From: an uncultured Collinsella sp.
GTDB taxonomy: Bacteria; Actinomycetota; Coriobacteriia; Coriobacteriales; Coriobacteriaceae
Length of the DNA stretch: 20,705 nucleotides
Assembly: GCA_934630385.1 (NCBI GenBank)
Contig: CAKTWE010000029.1
Coordinates: 1-20,705 of the forward strand
Direction: 5' to 3'
Every line of letters starts with the position of its first letter. The stretch's first letter is position 1. The position numbers and the translations under genes are program-made. The notes under the pieces were generated by a model. It searched no databases. It saw only the letters and a program-made list of their open reading frames with translations, and was not told where the DNA came from. Of this stretch, positions 1 through 6,987 are shown in pieces.

Positions 1-572
1 ACGGCGTGCTTGACGACCTCGCCGCAGCCATCGGCGAACTGCTCGGGCGTGAGGGTTGCTAGGCACCCCACGTCGGCGATGACCACGCTCGGCTGCCAAA
101 AGGCGCCGGCCAGGTTCTTGCCGGCTGTCAGGTCGATGGCCGTTTTGCCGCCGACCGACGAATCCACTATGGCGAGCAGGCTTGTGGGAATCTGCACAAA
201 CTTGCAGCCGCGCATGTAGGTGGCGGCCACAAAGCCCGCCACGTCGCCCACGACGCCGCCGCCGAGCGCCACGATCACGTCGGAGCGCGAAAGCTCGTGC
301 TCGGCCACAAACTCCAAAATGGCAACGTAGGTCTCGGCACGCTTATGAGCCTCGCCGGCCTCGAAGGTGCAGACGCTCACCTCATATCCTGCGGATTCGA
401 GGCTCTGCTTAACGGGCATCTGGTAGAGCGGGCCCACGTTGGTGTCCGTCACGATGACAGCCTTGGTGCCGCCGGCGGTGGCGCGTACGAGCGGACCTGC
501 CTGCTCCAGCAAAAACGTGCCCACATGCACCTGGTAGGGGCGTGCGGTGTCGATATCGATGGTAATCGCCAT
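1..572 (-). CDS. aroB: 3-dehydroquinate synthase (partial, 3' end beyond window)
   Basis: Second enzyme of the shikimate pathway, a cytosolic NAD- and metal-dependent enzyme converting DAHP to 3-dehydroquinate. The visible 190 residues begin MAITIDIDTARPYQVHVG. They contain the glycine-rich NAD-binding stretch ALGGGVVGDVAGF (about residues 102-114), the SVGGKTAID segment (139-147) and GKNLAGAFWQP (151-161), all typical of the AroB family. The ATG at 572 is preceded by GAAAGGA at good spacing. The gene starts 36 bases after the tyrA stop and reads in the same direction, so it is the third visible gene of an aroF-tyrA-aroB operon. It runs off the left edge, so the C-terminal metal-ligand region, or a fusion to another pathway domain, cannot be judged. 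Confidence 0.93.
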   Translation of the reverse strand, partial: MAITIDIDTARPYQVHVGTFLLEQAGPLVRATAGGTKAVIVTDTNVGPLYQMPVKQSLESAGYEVSVCTFEAGEAHKRAETYVAILEFVAEHELSRSDVIVALGGGVVGDVAGFVAATYMRGCKFVQIPTSLLAIVDSSVGGKTAIDLTAGKNLAGAFWQPSVVIADVGCLATLTPEQFADGCGEVVKHA

Positions 573-608
573 AAGCTTCGGTCCTTTCGACCTGGCGTGA
601 TGGGTGGT

Positions 609-1523
609 CTAGTGGGAGGCCTCGTCGTCGAGCGCGCGCTTGATGCGGTCGCCCTCGGCAAGGAGATTCTCCAGATAGCGCTGGTCGCGTTCCTTAAGGG
701 CGCGGCTGTAGGCGCCAAGCGACTCGATCAGATGGTCGATCTCGAAGGTGAGCGCATCGGCGTCATCGATCATGAGCTCGGACCACATCTGCGGATTGAG
801 GTGCGCCACGCGGGTGAGGTCGCGGTAGCTGCCGGCCGAAAAGCCGTGGTGGACCTGAGCGGTCGGGCTCTTAACGTAGGCGTTGGAGACGACGTGCGCG
901 AGCTGGCTCGTAAAGGCGATGACGCGGTCGTGCTCGGCGGCGCTCGTTACGCTGAACTTGCCAAAGCCTAAGGGACGTACCATCTCGCGCACCTGGCCTA
1001 AAAGCTCCAGCTTAAGTGCGTCGTCCACTGCGGGCGGTACAAGCACGAGCGGTGCGCCCTGGAACAGGTCGGCGCGGGAATGCGCGTAGCCCGAGAACTG
1101 CGTGCCCGCCATGGGGTGCGCGCCCACAAAGTAAAAACCGTGCTCGCGGGCAAGCTCAAAGGCGCGCTCGCACACGATACCCTTGACGCCCACGGTGTCG
1201 ATCACCACGGGGCCCATGATGGCCTCGGTATCGGTGGCGTCGGCGAGCGCTTGGGCATGCGCCTCGAGCCAATCGATGCAGGCCTCGGGGTAGCAGGCCA
1301 GCACGATGATGTCGCACTCGCCGAGTGTCTTGTCGTTGAGCTCTCCGGCGACAGTGCCCATGCTGGCGGCCGTCATGACATCGTCATCGGGGTCCCAGGC
1401 CAGCACGCGGACGCCCGCCTGTGCATAGCCGCGGGCAAAGCTGCCGCCGATGAGGCCCAGGCCCACAATGCCGGCGCATTTGGGACCGCCCTGGTTAACG
1501 CGCGCGTTTCTCACCGTACCCAT
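609..1523 (-). CDS. tyrA: prephenate dehydrogenase
   Basis: Converts prephenate to 4-hydroxyphenylpyruvate with NAD(P), the committed step toward tyrosine. The 304-residue product has an N-terminal Rossmann fold with GLGLIGGSFA at residues 21-30. An acidic residue follows the second strand (WDPD, about 43-46). The family signature AHPMAGTQFSGY, with the catalytic-type His at 136, comes next, then an all-helical C-terminal domain. Its length fits the short TyrA form. No C-terminal ACT domain is visible, unlike the roughly 370-residue Bacillus type, so tyrosine feedback probably acts elsewhere. The ATG at 1523 lies 3 bases after the aroF stop, and a GGAG overlapping that stop serves as ribosome site, which suggests coupled translation. 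A cyclohexadienyl or arogenate dehydrogenase activity cannot be excluded from sequence. Confidence 0.93.
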   Translation of the reverse strand: MGTVRNARVNQGGPKCAGIVGLGLIGGSFARGYAQAGVRVLAWDPDDDVMTAASMGTVAGELNDKTLGECDIIVLACYPEACIDWLEAHAQALADATDTEAIMGPVVIDTVGVKGIVCERAFELAREHGFYFVGAHPMAGTQFSGYAHSRADLFQGAPLVLVPPAVDDALKLELLGQVREMVRPLGFGKFSVTSAAEHDRVIAFTSQLAHVVSNAYVKSPTAQVHHGFSAGSYRDLTRVAHLNPQMWSELMIDDADALTFEIDHLIESLGAYSRALKERDQRYLENLLAEGDRIKRALDDEASH

Positions 1524-1526
1524 GGG

Positions 1527-2549
1527 CTACTCCATGGTCTCTTGGCAGACAACCTCGCGGATGGCGCGAATGCGGCGCATGGTGTCGTCGAACTGGTCGG
1601 GGGTGAGGGCTTGGGCGCCGTCGGACCATGCGCGGCTGGGCTCGTCGTGGACTTCGATTTCCAGACCGTTGGCGCCGCAGGCGGTCGCCGCGAGCGCCAT
1701 AGGCTCAACGTAGCGGGTGTAGCCGGTGGCGTGGCTGGGGTCGGCAACGACGGGCAGGTGCGACAGGTGGTGCAGCACCGGCACGGCGTTAAGGTCGAAG
1801 GTGTTGCGGGTGCGGGTCTCGAAGGTGCGGATTCCGCGCTCGCACAGGATTACGTTGTCGTTGCCCTCGCTCATGATGTACTCGGCGGCCATGAGCAGCT
1901 CGTCGATCGTGCCGGACATGCCGCGCTTGAGCAGAATCGGGGTCTGGGTCTTGCCGACCTCCTTGAGCAGGGGGAAGTTCTGGGCGTTACGGGCGCCGAT
2001 CTGCATGACGTCAATCTTCTTGTCCAAGAAGACCTGCACGTCGCGCGGGTCCATAATCTCGGTGACGATCGGCATGTCGAGCTCGGCGGAGGCCTCGCAC
2101 AGCAGGTCCAGGCCAGCGGGGCCCATGCCCTGGTAGGCGTACGGGGAAGTGCGGGGCTTGTAGGCGCCGCCGCGCAGCATCGTGGCGCCGGCAGCCTTTA
2201 CGCGACGGGCGATGCGGATGAGGTTCTCGCCCTCGACGGAGCAGGGGCCGGCGATGACCTGGAACTGGTCGCCGCCGATTTTGACGCCGTGGCCGCAGTC
2301 GATGACGGAGTCCTCGGGGTGGAACTTGCGGTTGGCGCGCTTGAACGGCTCGGAGACGCGCTGCACGCGCTCGACGACGTCCATGGACTCGAGGAGGAAC
2401 GGGTCGATCTTGGTGGTGTCTCCCACAAGACCGATAATGGTCTCGTTCTCACCGCGCGAGACGTCGGTCTTGAGTCCCTTTTTCTCAATCCAGCTGACGA
2501 TATGGCTGACGGCCTCGTCGCTGGCGCTCTGCTTTAAAATTGCAATCAT
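1527..2549 (-). CDS. aroF: 3-deoxy-7-phosphoheptulonate (DAHP) synthase, type I-beta with N-terminal regulatory domain
   Basis: First enzyme of the shikimate pathway, condensing phosphoenolpyruvate with erythrose 4-phosphate. The 340-residue product has about 70 N-terminal residues (MIAILKQSASDEAVSHIVSW onward) resembling the ferredoxin-like regulatory domain of Thermotoga-type DAHP synthases, which mediates Tyr/Phe feedback there. The TIM barrel follows with AGPCSVE (100-106, metal-binding-type Cys103), GGAYKPRTSPYAYQG (about 127-141), a KRG segment and DPSHATG near the C terminus. The frame is open upstream to 2684. I chose the ATG at 2549 because it starts exactly where the family does and follows a GAGGTGAGAGG ribosome site. 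The upstream leader holds operator-like repeats and a terminator-like hairpin (separate entries). First gene of the aro operon. Confidence 0.95.
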   Translation of the reverse strand: MIAILKQSASDEAVSHIVSWIEKKGLKTDVSRGENETIIGLVGDTTKIDPFLLESMDVVERVQRVSEPFKRANRKFHPEDSVIDCGHGVKIGGDQFQVIAGPCSVEGENLIRIARRVKAAGATMLRGGAYKPRTSPYAYQGMGPAGLDLLCEASAELDMPIVTEIMDPRDVQVFLDKKIDVMQIGARNAQNFPLLKEVGKTQTPILLKRGMSGTIDELLMAAEYIMSEGNDNVILCERGIRTFETRTRNTFDLNAVPVLHHLSHLPVVADPSHATGYTRYVEPMALAATACGANGLEIEVHDEPSRAWSDGAQALTPDQFDDTMRRIRAIREVVCQETME

Positions 2550-2620
2550 GGTGTGCCTCTCACCTCGATGGATAACCCTTGCAAAAACGGCCCGCATCGC
2601 GAGCCGTATATATGGTGCAT
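2546..2620 (-). CDS. possible 24-codon leader ORF of aroF
   Basis: A short reading frame starts at an ATG at 2620 and encodes MHHIYGSRCGPFLQGLSIEV plus RGTP. It ends in a TGA that overlaps the aroF ATG (ATGA). It passes straight through the terminator-like hairpin at 2583-2607, with a Tyr codon just before the stem and a Phe codon in its T-tract. The predicted promoter would start transcription within a few bases of this ATG, so the message could be leaderless. No ribosome site is visible. The frame is short and not rich in aromatic codons, so it may be chance. No homology is known to me. Confidence 0.25.
   Translation of the reverse strand: MHHIYGSRCGPFLQGLSIEVRGTP
2583..2607 (-). terminator. 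terminator-like hairpin in the aroF leader (candidate attenuator)
   Basis: On the minus strand CGGCTCGC, loop GAT, GCGGGCCG forms an 8-bp stem with one G-T pair, extended by an A-T pair, and is followed at once by TTTTT. It lies between the likely aroF promoter and the aroF start. No minus-strand gene is visible upstream for it to terminate, so premature termination of the aro transcript is the simplest reading. Confidence 0.55.
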
Positions 2621-2665
2621 GTGAGTTTATACTATTAAGCTCACTTTTGCGTTCTAAAGTGAGCT
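2621..2665. promoter_or_regulatory. operator-like inverted repeats (three GTGAG/CTCAC half-sites)
   Basis: AGCTCACTTT (2638-2647) and AAAGTGAGCT (2656-2665) are perfect 10-base inverted repeats around an 8-base spacer. A third near-copy, GTGAGTTTA (2621-2629), is inverted relative to TAAGCTCAC (2636-2644), matching at 8 of 9 bases. All three overlap the predicted aroF promoter, as expected for repressor binding. The sequence is not a match to the TyrR, TrpR or ArgR boxes I know, and the regulator is unknown. Confidence 0.5.
2629..2658 (-). promoter_or_regulatory. likely promoter of the aroF-tyrA-aroB operon
   Basis: On the minus strand a TTTAGA -35-like hexamer (2658-2653) is separated by 18 bases from TAGTAT (2634-2629). 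Each matches the sigma-70-type consensus at four of six positions. The predicted start site is near 2621. Inverted-repeat half-sites overlap both elements. Confidence 0.45.
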
Positions 2666-2710
2666 GCCGGGCTGTGTCTCCCACGGAATTGCAAAGCTTT
2701 TCCTTTTATT

Positions 2711-2740
2711 TTGTTAGCCCATGGCGCACTTGGGTATAAT
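2711..2740 (+). promoter_or_regulatory. promoter of the tRNA-Arg gene
   Basis: TTGTTA (2711-2716), an 18-base spacer and a perfect TATAAT (2735-2740) sit directly upstream of the tRNA, whose 5' end is at 2752. It is divergent from the aro promoter, with about 50 bases between them. Confidence 0.7.
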
Positions 2741-2751
2741 GCCAACCGTTG

Positions 2752-2828
2752 GCCCTATTAGCTCAGGGGATTAGAGCGTCTGCCTCCGGAGCAGAAGGCC
2801 GTTGGTTCGAATCCAACATGGGGCACCA
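2752..2828 (+). tRNA. tRNA-Arg (anticodon CCG), CCA encoded
   Basis: A full cloverleaf can be drawn by hand. The acceptor stem GCCCTAT pairs with ATGGGGC (2818-2824). The D arm is GCTC/GAGC, the anticodon arm TCTGC/GCAGA, and the T arm GTTGG/CCAAC with a TTCGAAT loop. The discriminator is A2825, and the CCA end is encoded at 2826-2828. The anticodon loop CTCCGGA gives anticodon CCG (2786-2788), which reads the Arg codon CGG. It has its own promoter and terminator. tRNA genes are common integration sites, but no attachment-site repeat or integrase is visible here. Confidence 0.95.
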
Positions 2829-2839
2829 TCGAACGTAAG

Positions 2840-2876
2840 ACCGTCCGAACCTCGCATGGTCCGGGCGGTTTTTCTT
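2840..2876 (+). terminator. intrinsic terminator after tRNA-Arg
   Basis: ACCGTCCG (2840-2847) pairs with CGGGCGGT (2862-2869) with one G-T pair, followed by a T-rich run (TTTTTCTTAT). It lies 11 bases after the encoded CCA and about 28 bases before the ATPase ATG. Confidence 0.8.
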
Positions 2877-2904
2877 ATAGCGACGCGACGTGATAGGACG
2901 TGGT

Positions 2905-5628
2905 ATGGCAACGACGGATATCGAGCGCGGACTATCGACTGGCGAGGTCGAACAGCGCATTGCCGCCGGCAAGATCAACCGCAACATGGAGCTCAAAACC
3001 AAATCGGTCCGCGAGCTCATCATCGAAAACCTCTGCACGCTGTTCAACTTGATCAACGTGGTCTTGGCGGTTTTGGTGCTGCTGACCGGTTCGTTTAAGA
3101 ACCTGACGTTCTTGTTCGTGGTGTTCTTGAACACCGCCATCGGTGTCATCCAGTCCATGCGTTCCAAGCGCATGGTCGACAAGCTCACGCTGCTTACCTC
3201 AAAAAAGGCCATTGCGGTGCGTGATGGTGCCGAGGTTGAGCTCGACCTGGACCAAATCGTGCTCGACGACATCATTCGCCTGGGGCGCGGTGATCAGATT
3301 CCCGCCGACGCCGTGGTCGTGTCGGGCGAGGCGCTCGTGAACGAGAGCCTGCTGACGGGCGAGAGCGACCTCATCAAAAAGCAGCCCGGTTCCGAGCTCA
3401 TGAGTGGCAGCTTTATCGACTCGGGCCTGCTGCGCGCCCGTGTGATCCATGTCGGCGCCGACAACTACGTGGCCAAGATTAATAACGAGGCCAAGTACGT
3501 CAAAAAGGTCAATTCCGAGATCATGAACGCGCTCAACGCCATCGTGCGCTTTGCGAGCATCATCATGATTCCGCTTGGCCTGGCTCTGTTCGCCTCGAGT
3601 GTAAGCGGGCTGTGGGACGCTGCTGGCACGCCGGGCGATAGCGCGCTTTCGTGGTGCTTTTCCGAGCTGCTGGCCGGCCGCGTGCCCTCGTCGGCGCTCC
3701 TGTCCACGGTGGGTGCCCTGCTGGGTATGATCCCGCAGGGCTTGGTGTTGCTGACTTCGTCGGTGCTGGCCATCGCCACGGTACGCCTGGCGCGTCGCAA
3801 GGTGCTGGCGCAGCAGCTCTACTGCATCGAGACGCTCGCGCGCGTCGACGTGCTGTGCCTGGATAAGACCGGCACCATCACATCGGGTCGCATGGAGGTA
3901 GAGGGTACCTATCCGCTACCGGTCGAGGGCGTTGGTTTGGGCGTGGGGGAGAGCGAGGCGACCGTTCCCGTCGATACCACGGTGCTCGACTTTGCACTCG
4001 CCAACGTGGCGCGTGCGACCTCGGCCGATGCTAACGAGACCTGTCAGGCACTGCTCAACTATTACGCCGATCGTCCGGTCGAGGTGTCCGAGCCGCTGTC
4101 GGTCATTCCGTTCTCGTCGTCCAAAAAGTGGAGCGGCGCCTCGTTTGCGCAGGGCTCCTATGTGATGGGCGCGGCGCAGTTCGTGCTTTCGGACCGTGCG
4201 TTTGCGCTTGTCGAGAACCGTGTCGCCGAGCTTGCCGACACCTGCCGCGTGCTCGTGGTGGCGCGCGTGGACGGTTTTACGCCCGACGGCGATATGGTGG
4301 GCGAGGCCGAGCCCATGGGCTTTGTGACCATCCGCGACGAGATCCGTACCTCGGCTGCCGAGACCATTGGCTATTTTAATGAGCAGGGCGTGACCCTCAA
4401 CGTGATCAGCGGCGACGACCCTCGTACCGTGTCGTCGATCGCGCGCGTGGTGGGCATACCGGGTGCCGATGCCTACGTGGACGCCACGACGCTCGATACG
4501 CCTGCTAAGCTCGATGCGGCGGTGGACCGTTACCACGTCTTTGGCCGCGTGACGCCGCAGCAGAAGCGCGAGCTCGTGCAGGCGCTCAAGCGCCGCGAGC
4601 ACACCGTTGCCATGACGGGTGACGGTGTCAACGACGTGTTGGCGCTCAAGGAAGCCGATTGCTCCGTGGCTATGGCCGCCGGCTCCGATGCCGCGCGCAA
4701 CGTTGCCGAGATCGTGCTGGTCGATAACGACTTTGCCTCGATGCCCGCCGTCGTGGCCGAGGGTCGCCGCTCTATTAACAACCTGCAGCGTTCCGCCTCG
4801 CTGTTCCTGACCAAGACGCTGTTCTCGATGGGGCTGGCGGCACTGTGCATCGCGCTGCCGCCGTATCCCTTTGAGCCCATCCAGATGACGCTCATCAACT
4901 TCTTCTGCATCGGCGCGCCGGGCTTTGTGCTGGGGCTGGAGCCCAACAACGCCCGCGTGAAGGGGTCGTTCTTGACCAACGTGCTCAAGCGCGCGCTGCC
5001 GGCGTCGGTTGCAGTCATTTTGGCCGCGGCGCTCGATATCTTTGTGGCGCGCGTGTTCGGTTTTAACCAGCTCACGCTTTCGACCATGTGCCTGCTTACG
5101 TCGTGTGCGGCGAGCGTCAGCCTGATCTGGCGCATCTCGCAGCCGCTTACGCCCTTGCGCGTGGTGCTGTTTGTGTTTGTGGTTGCCGGTATTTTGGTAG
5201 GCGTTATCGGGCTCCCGGAGCTGCTGTCCATCGCCAATCTGTCCATCGGCCAGATGGTCATTTTGGCGGTCATCATAGTCTTTACCTGCTCGGTGTTCTT
5301 TAAGCTTGCCACGATGATGGACTCGCTTAAGCCGCGCCGTCGCCATTCGGCCACTGGCTTTGGCCGTGGCGTTCGCGTCCGTCTGGGTCGCGGTGGCGGC
5401 AAGGTAAGCTCGACGGGTTCAACCGCCCGGCGTTTTGCCGAGCGTGTCGCGGCCGATATGGCCCAGCGACGTGATGAGCGCACCGCCCGTGAGGCTGAGG
5501 CCCGCGCGCTCGAGGGTGTGGCCCAGGCGCAGCCCAAGAAAAAGAAGAGCGCGGGTGCCAAGCGCTCCCGTGTGACCAAATCGGCCCAAGGCATCAAGGT
5601 CTCGATGCCTAAGAAAAAGAAGAAGTAG
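2905..5628 (+). CDS. P-type cation-transporting ATPase, CtpE-like, with polybasic C-terminal tail
   Basis: ATP-driven ion pump of the inner membrane. The 907-residue product has actuator motif LTGES (Glu153), the M4 segment IPQGLVLLTSSVLAIA, phosphorylation motif DKTGT (Asp320), a nucleotide domain with KKWSGASF, and hinge motif TGDGVND (571-577). The remaining membrane helices follow. The PQGLV helix and overall layout resemble mycobacterial CtpE, a reported Ca2+ transporter, and no heavy-metal CPx motif or N-terminal metal domain is present. Ca2+ is therefore the best guess for substrate, not proven. From about residue 808 a roughly 100-residue hydrophilic tail carries about 31 Lys/Arg and ends in KKKKK. 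I chose the ATG at 2905, with AGGA six bases upstream, over a GTG at 2890. No convincing promoter lies between the tRNA terminator and this gene. Confidence 0.9.
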   Translation: MATTDIERGLSTGEVEQRIAAGKINRNMELKTKSVRELIIENLCTLFNLINVVLAVLVLLTGSFKNLTFLFVVFLNTAIGVIQSMRSKRMVDKLTLLTSKKAIAVRDGAEVELDLDQIVLDDIIRLGRGDQIPADAVVVSGEALVNESLLTGESDLIKKQPGSELMSGSFIDSGLLRARVIHVGADNYVAKINNEAKYVKKVNSEIMNALNAIVRFASIIMIPLGLALFASSVSGLWDAAGTPGDSALSWCFSELLAGRVPSSALLSTVGALLGMIPQGLVLLTSSVLAIATVRLARRKVLAQQLYCIETLARVDVLCLDKTGTITSGRMEVEGTYPLPVEGVGLGVGESEATVPVDTTVLDFALANVARATSADANETCQALLNYYADRPVEVSEPLSVIPFSSSKKWSGASFAQGSYVMGAAQFVLSDRAFALVENRVAELADTCRVLVVARVDGFTPDGDMVGEAEPMGFVTIRDEIRTSAAETIGYFNEQGVTLNVISGDDPRTVSSIARVVGIPGADAYVDATTLDTPAKLDAAVDRYHVFGRVTPQQKRELVQALKRREHTVAMTGDGVNDVLALKEADCSVAMAAGSDAARNVAEIVLVDNDFASMPAVVAEGRRSINNLQRSASLFLTKTLFSMGLAALCIALPPYPFEPIQMTLINFFCIGAPGFVLGLEPNNARVKGSFLTNVLKRALPASVAVILAAALDIFVARVFGFNQLTLSTMCLLTSCAASVSLIWRISQPLTPLRVVLFVFVVAGILVGVIGLPELLSIANLSIGQMVILAVIIVFTCSVFFKLATMMDSLKPRRRHSATGFGRGVRVRLGRGGGKVSSTGSTARRFAERVAADMAQRRDERTAREAEARALEGVAQAQPKKKKSAGAKRSRVTKSAQGIKVSMPKKKKK

Positions 5629-5678
5629 CTACCCTGGCGATGTTGAATTGGTGCCCTGTGCCTTTAGAGGCGTAGCGA

Positions 5679-5687
5679 TGTTATGCT
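5679..5687 (+). promoter_or_regulatory. possible extended -10 promoter for the zinc-ribbon gene
   Basis: TG, one base, then TATGCT (5682-5687) forms an extended -10 element about 40 bases before the GTG start at 5728. No good -35 hexamer is present. The surrounding 99-base gap after the ATPase gene shows no clear terminator. Confidence 0.35.
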
Positions 5688-5727
5688 CTAACCTCGATTG
5701 TTCGAATGATTCCGAAAAGAGGATGCC

Positions 5728-6882
5728 GTGATCTGCCCGCATTGTCTCAAGACCATAGAGGACGGCTCCTCGTTCTGCCCCTATTGCAATGCCTACGTTG
5801 GACCCGGCGATGGCCCCGAGCACACCGAGTTCGTGTTTTGCGACGGCTGTGGTGCCCGCCTGTCTCCGCACGACCGCACCTGTCCCAAGTGCGGTCGTCC
5901 CGCGCCGGGCATCCTTTCTAAGGACGCCGCCGCATCCGACCTGGCGGCAGGACGCACGGCTGGTTTTCCGCGCCTGACCCAGGAGCAGATCGATACTGAG
6001 GTGCCCCACGCGCCGGCCTCTGCCGCCGCGGTGCTCTCCGATGCCGCCGATCCAAACGAGACCTGCGTGCTGCCGGCCTTCGATAAGGATTTTGGCATTC
6101 CCAAGGTCGATATCCCGCTGCCGGTGTCCCTTCGTGACGACGCTCAGTCCAAAAATCAAAAACCCAAGCGCAAGGTGCACCCGGACGAGGATGCATACCA
6201 CAAGCACAAGCGCCATATTCCCAAGCCGCTCATCGTTATCGCGTTGCTCGCTGCCGTGTGCGGCGGTGCCTATTGGTTTGTGACGTCGGACCCCATGGGC
6301 GTTATGCCGGGCTTTTACGACCAGTTTGGCCAGGCCGCCAAGACGACGTTTCCCTCGCGCCAGAAGGGCGAGGCTTCCGAGGACGAGAATAAGCCCGACG
6401 ATACCGCCGAGGTGGTCCAGGAGGAGACCGTTCTTTCCGACGACCAGCTCTATACCAAGCTCGACGGTCTGTATCAGACCATCGTGTCGTATGGCGACGA
6501 TGATCAGATCGGCGAGGTCGTCGACTCGTTTAACAGCGGGTACCTGCGCACGCCGCTCTCCACGCGCCAGGAGCTGTCGCAGAGCGCTTATGCCCTGCGC
6601 GACCAGATCAAAAAGACCCAAGACGAGCTCAATAACCTTAAGGTGCAAGACGATACGGTCTACGCGGAGGATATCGAGCACCTCAAGCAGCTTGCCGAGT
6701 GGATGTACGAGCGTGTCGACATGATCTGCCAGAGCTGGGATATCTCGCTGTCCATTCCCGATGGAGAGTCGCTGAGCGCCCGCCAGAGCGAAATCTTGGC
6801 GCCCATCGCACAGGGCGGCAACAGCGCCCTTAACCAGTACGATGCCAATGTGAGCGCCTGGAAGCCGCAGCCGCGTTCGTAA
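5728..6882 (+). CDS. double zinc-ribbon, single-pass membrane protein of unknown function
   Basis: I do not recognise a named family beyond the zinc ribbons. The 384-residue product opens with two Cys4 ribbons: Cys3/Cys6 with Cys17/Cys20, and Cys38/Cys41 with Cys52/Cys55. A low-complexity acidic and basic linker follows. One hydrophobic helix (about residues 168-187, LIVIALLAAVCGGAYWF) is preceded by Lys/His/Arg-rich sequence, so the ribbons should be cytoplasmic and the last 200 residues outside. The outer part is charged and largely helical (DELNNLKVQDDTVYAEDIEH) without recognisable catalytic motifs. The GTG start at 5728 follows AAAAGAGGA at good spacing and places the first Cys pair at residue 3. 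A promoter separates it from the downstream cyclophilin gene. Zinc binding and topology are inferred, and the role is unknown. Confidence 0.8.
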   Translation: MICPHCLKTIEDGSSFCPYCNAYVGPGDGPEHTEFVFCDGCGARLSPHDRTCPKCGRPAPGILSKDAAASDLAAGRTAGFPRLTQEQIDTEVPHAPASAAAVLSDAADPNETCVLPAFDKDFGIPKVDIPLPVSLRDDAQSKNQKPKRKVHPDEDAYHKHKRHIPKPLIVIALLAAVCGGAYWFVTSDPMGVMPGFYDQFGQAAKTTFPSRQKGEASEDENKPDDTAEVVQEETVLSDDQLYTKLDGLYQTIVSYGDDDQIGEVVDSFNSGYLRTPLSTRQELSQSAYALRDQIKKTQDELNNLKVQDDTVYAEDIEHLKQLAEWMYERVDMICQSWDISLSIPDGESLSARQSEILAPIAQGGNSALNQYDANVSAWKPQPRS

Positions 6883-6918
6883 TTTGTTGCCCTCCGACGG
6901 CATAACCTGCGTGCGCAA

Positions 6919-6948
6919 TTGATGGAAGCCCGTGCTTATTGCTACAAT
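6919..6948 (+). promoter_or_regulatory. promoter of the cyclophilin-TPR gene pair
   Basis: TTGATG (6919-6924), an 18-base spacer and TACAAT (6943-6948) match the sigma-70-type consensus well. They lie about 40 bases before the chosen cyclophilin start. This also argues against the longer frame that begins at 6919. Confidence 0.6.
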
Positions 6949-6987
6949 TCGTACAAATATGCTTTAAACGCACGAGGAAGGAACCAC

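Noticed and set aside
1080..2537. Plus-strand open frame (485 codons) opposite aroF and tyrA
   Set aside because: Shadow frame of two clear enzyme genes, with repetitive Gly/Ala/Val/Asp/His composition.
2550..2684. Longer N terminus for the DAHP synthase starting at 2684
   Set aside because: The extra 45 residues cover the promoter, repeats and hairpin, and the family start MIAILKQ has its own ribosome site.
2752..2828. tRNA-Arg as an integration site of a mobile island
   Set aside because: No integrase, no direct repeat of the tRNA 3' end in the window, and the neighbours are ordinary chromosomal genes.
3916..5346. Minus-strand open frame (476 codons) opposite the P-type ATPase
   Set aside because: Rich in Arg, His and Gly with no motif. 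It covers the nucleotide domain and membrane helices of an intact ATPase.
5629..6918. Minus-strand open frame (429 codons) opposite the zinc-ribbon gene
   Set aside because: The plus strand shows paired cysteines, a ribosome site and a membrane helix. The minus translation shows none of these.
6919..6987. Longer N terminus for the cyclophilin
   Set aside because: It would overlap the predicted promoter, lacks a ribosome site and is not a signal peptide.
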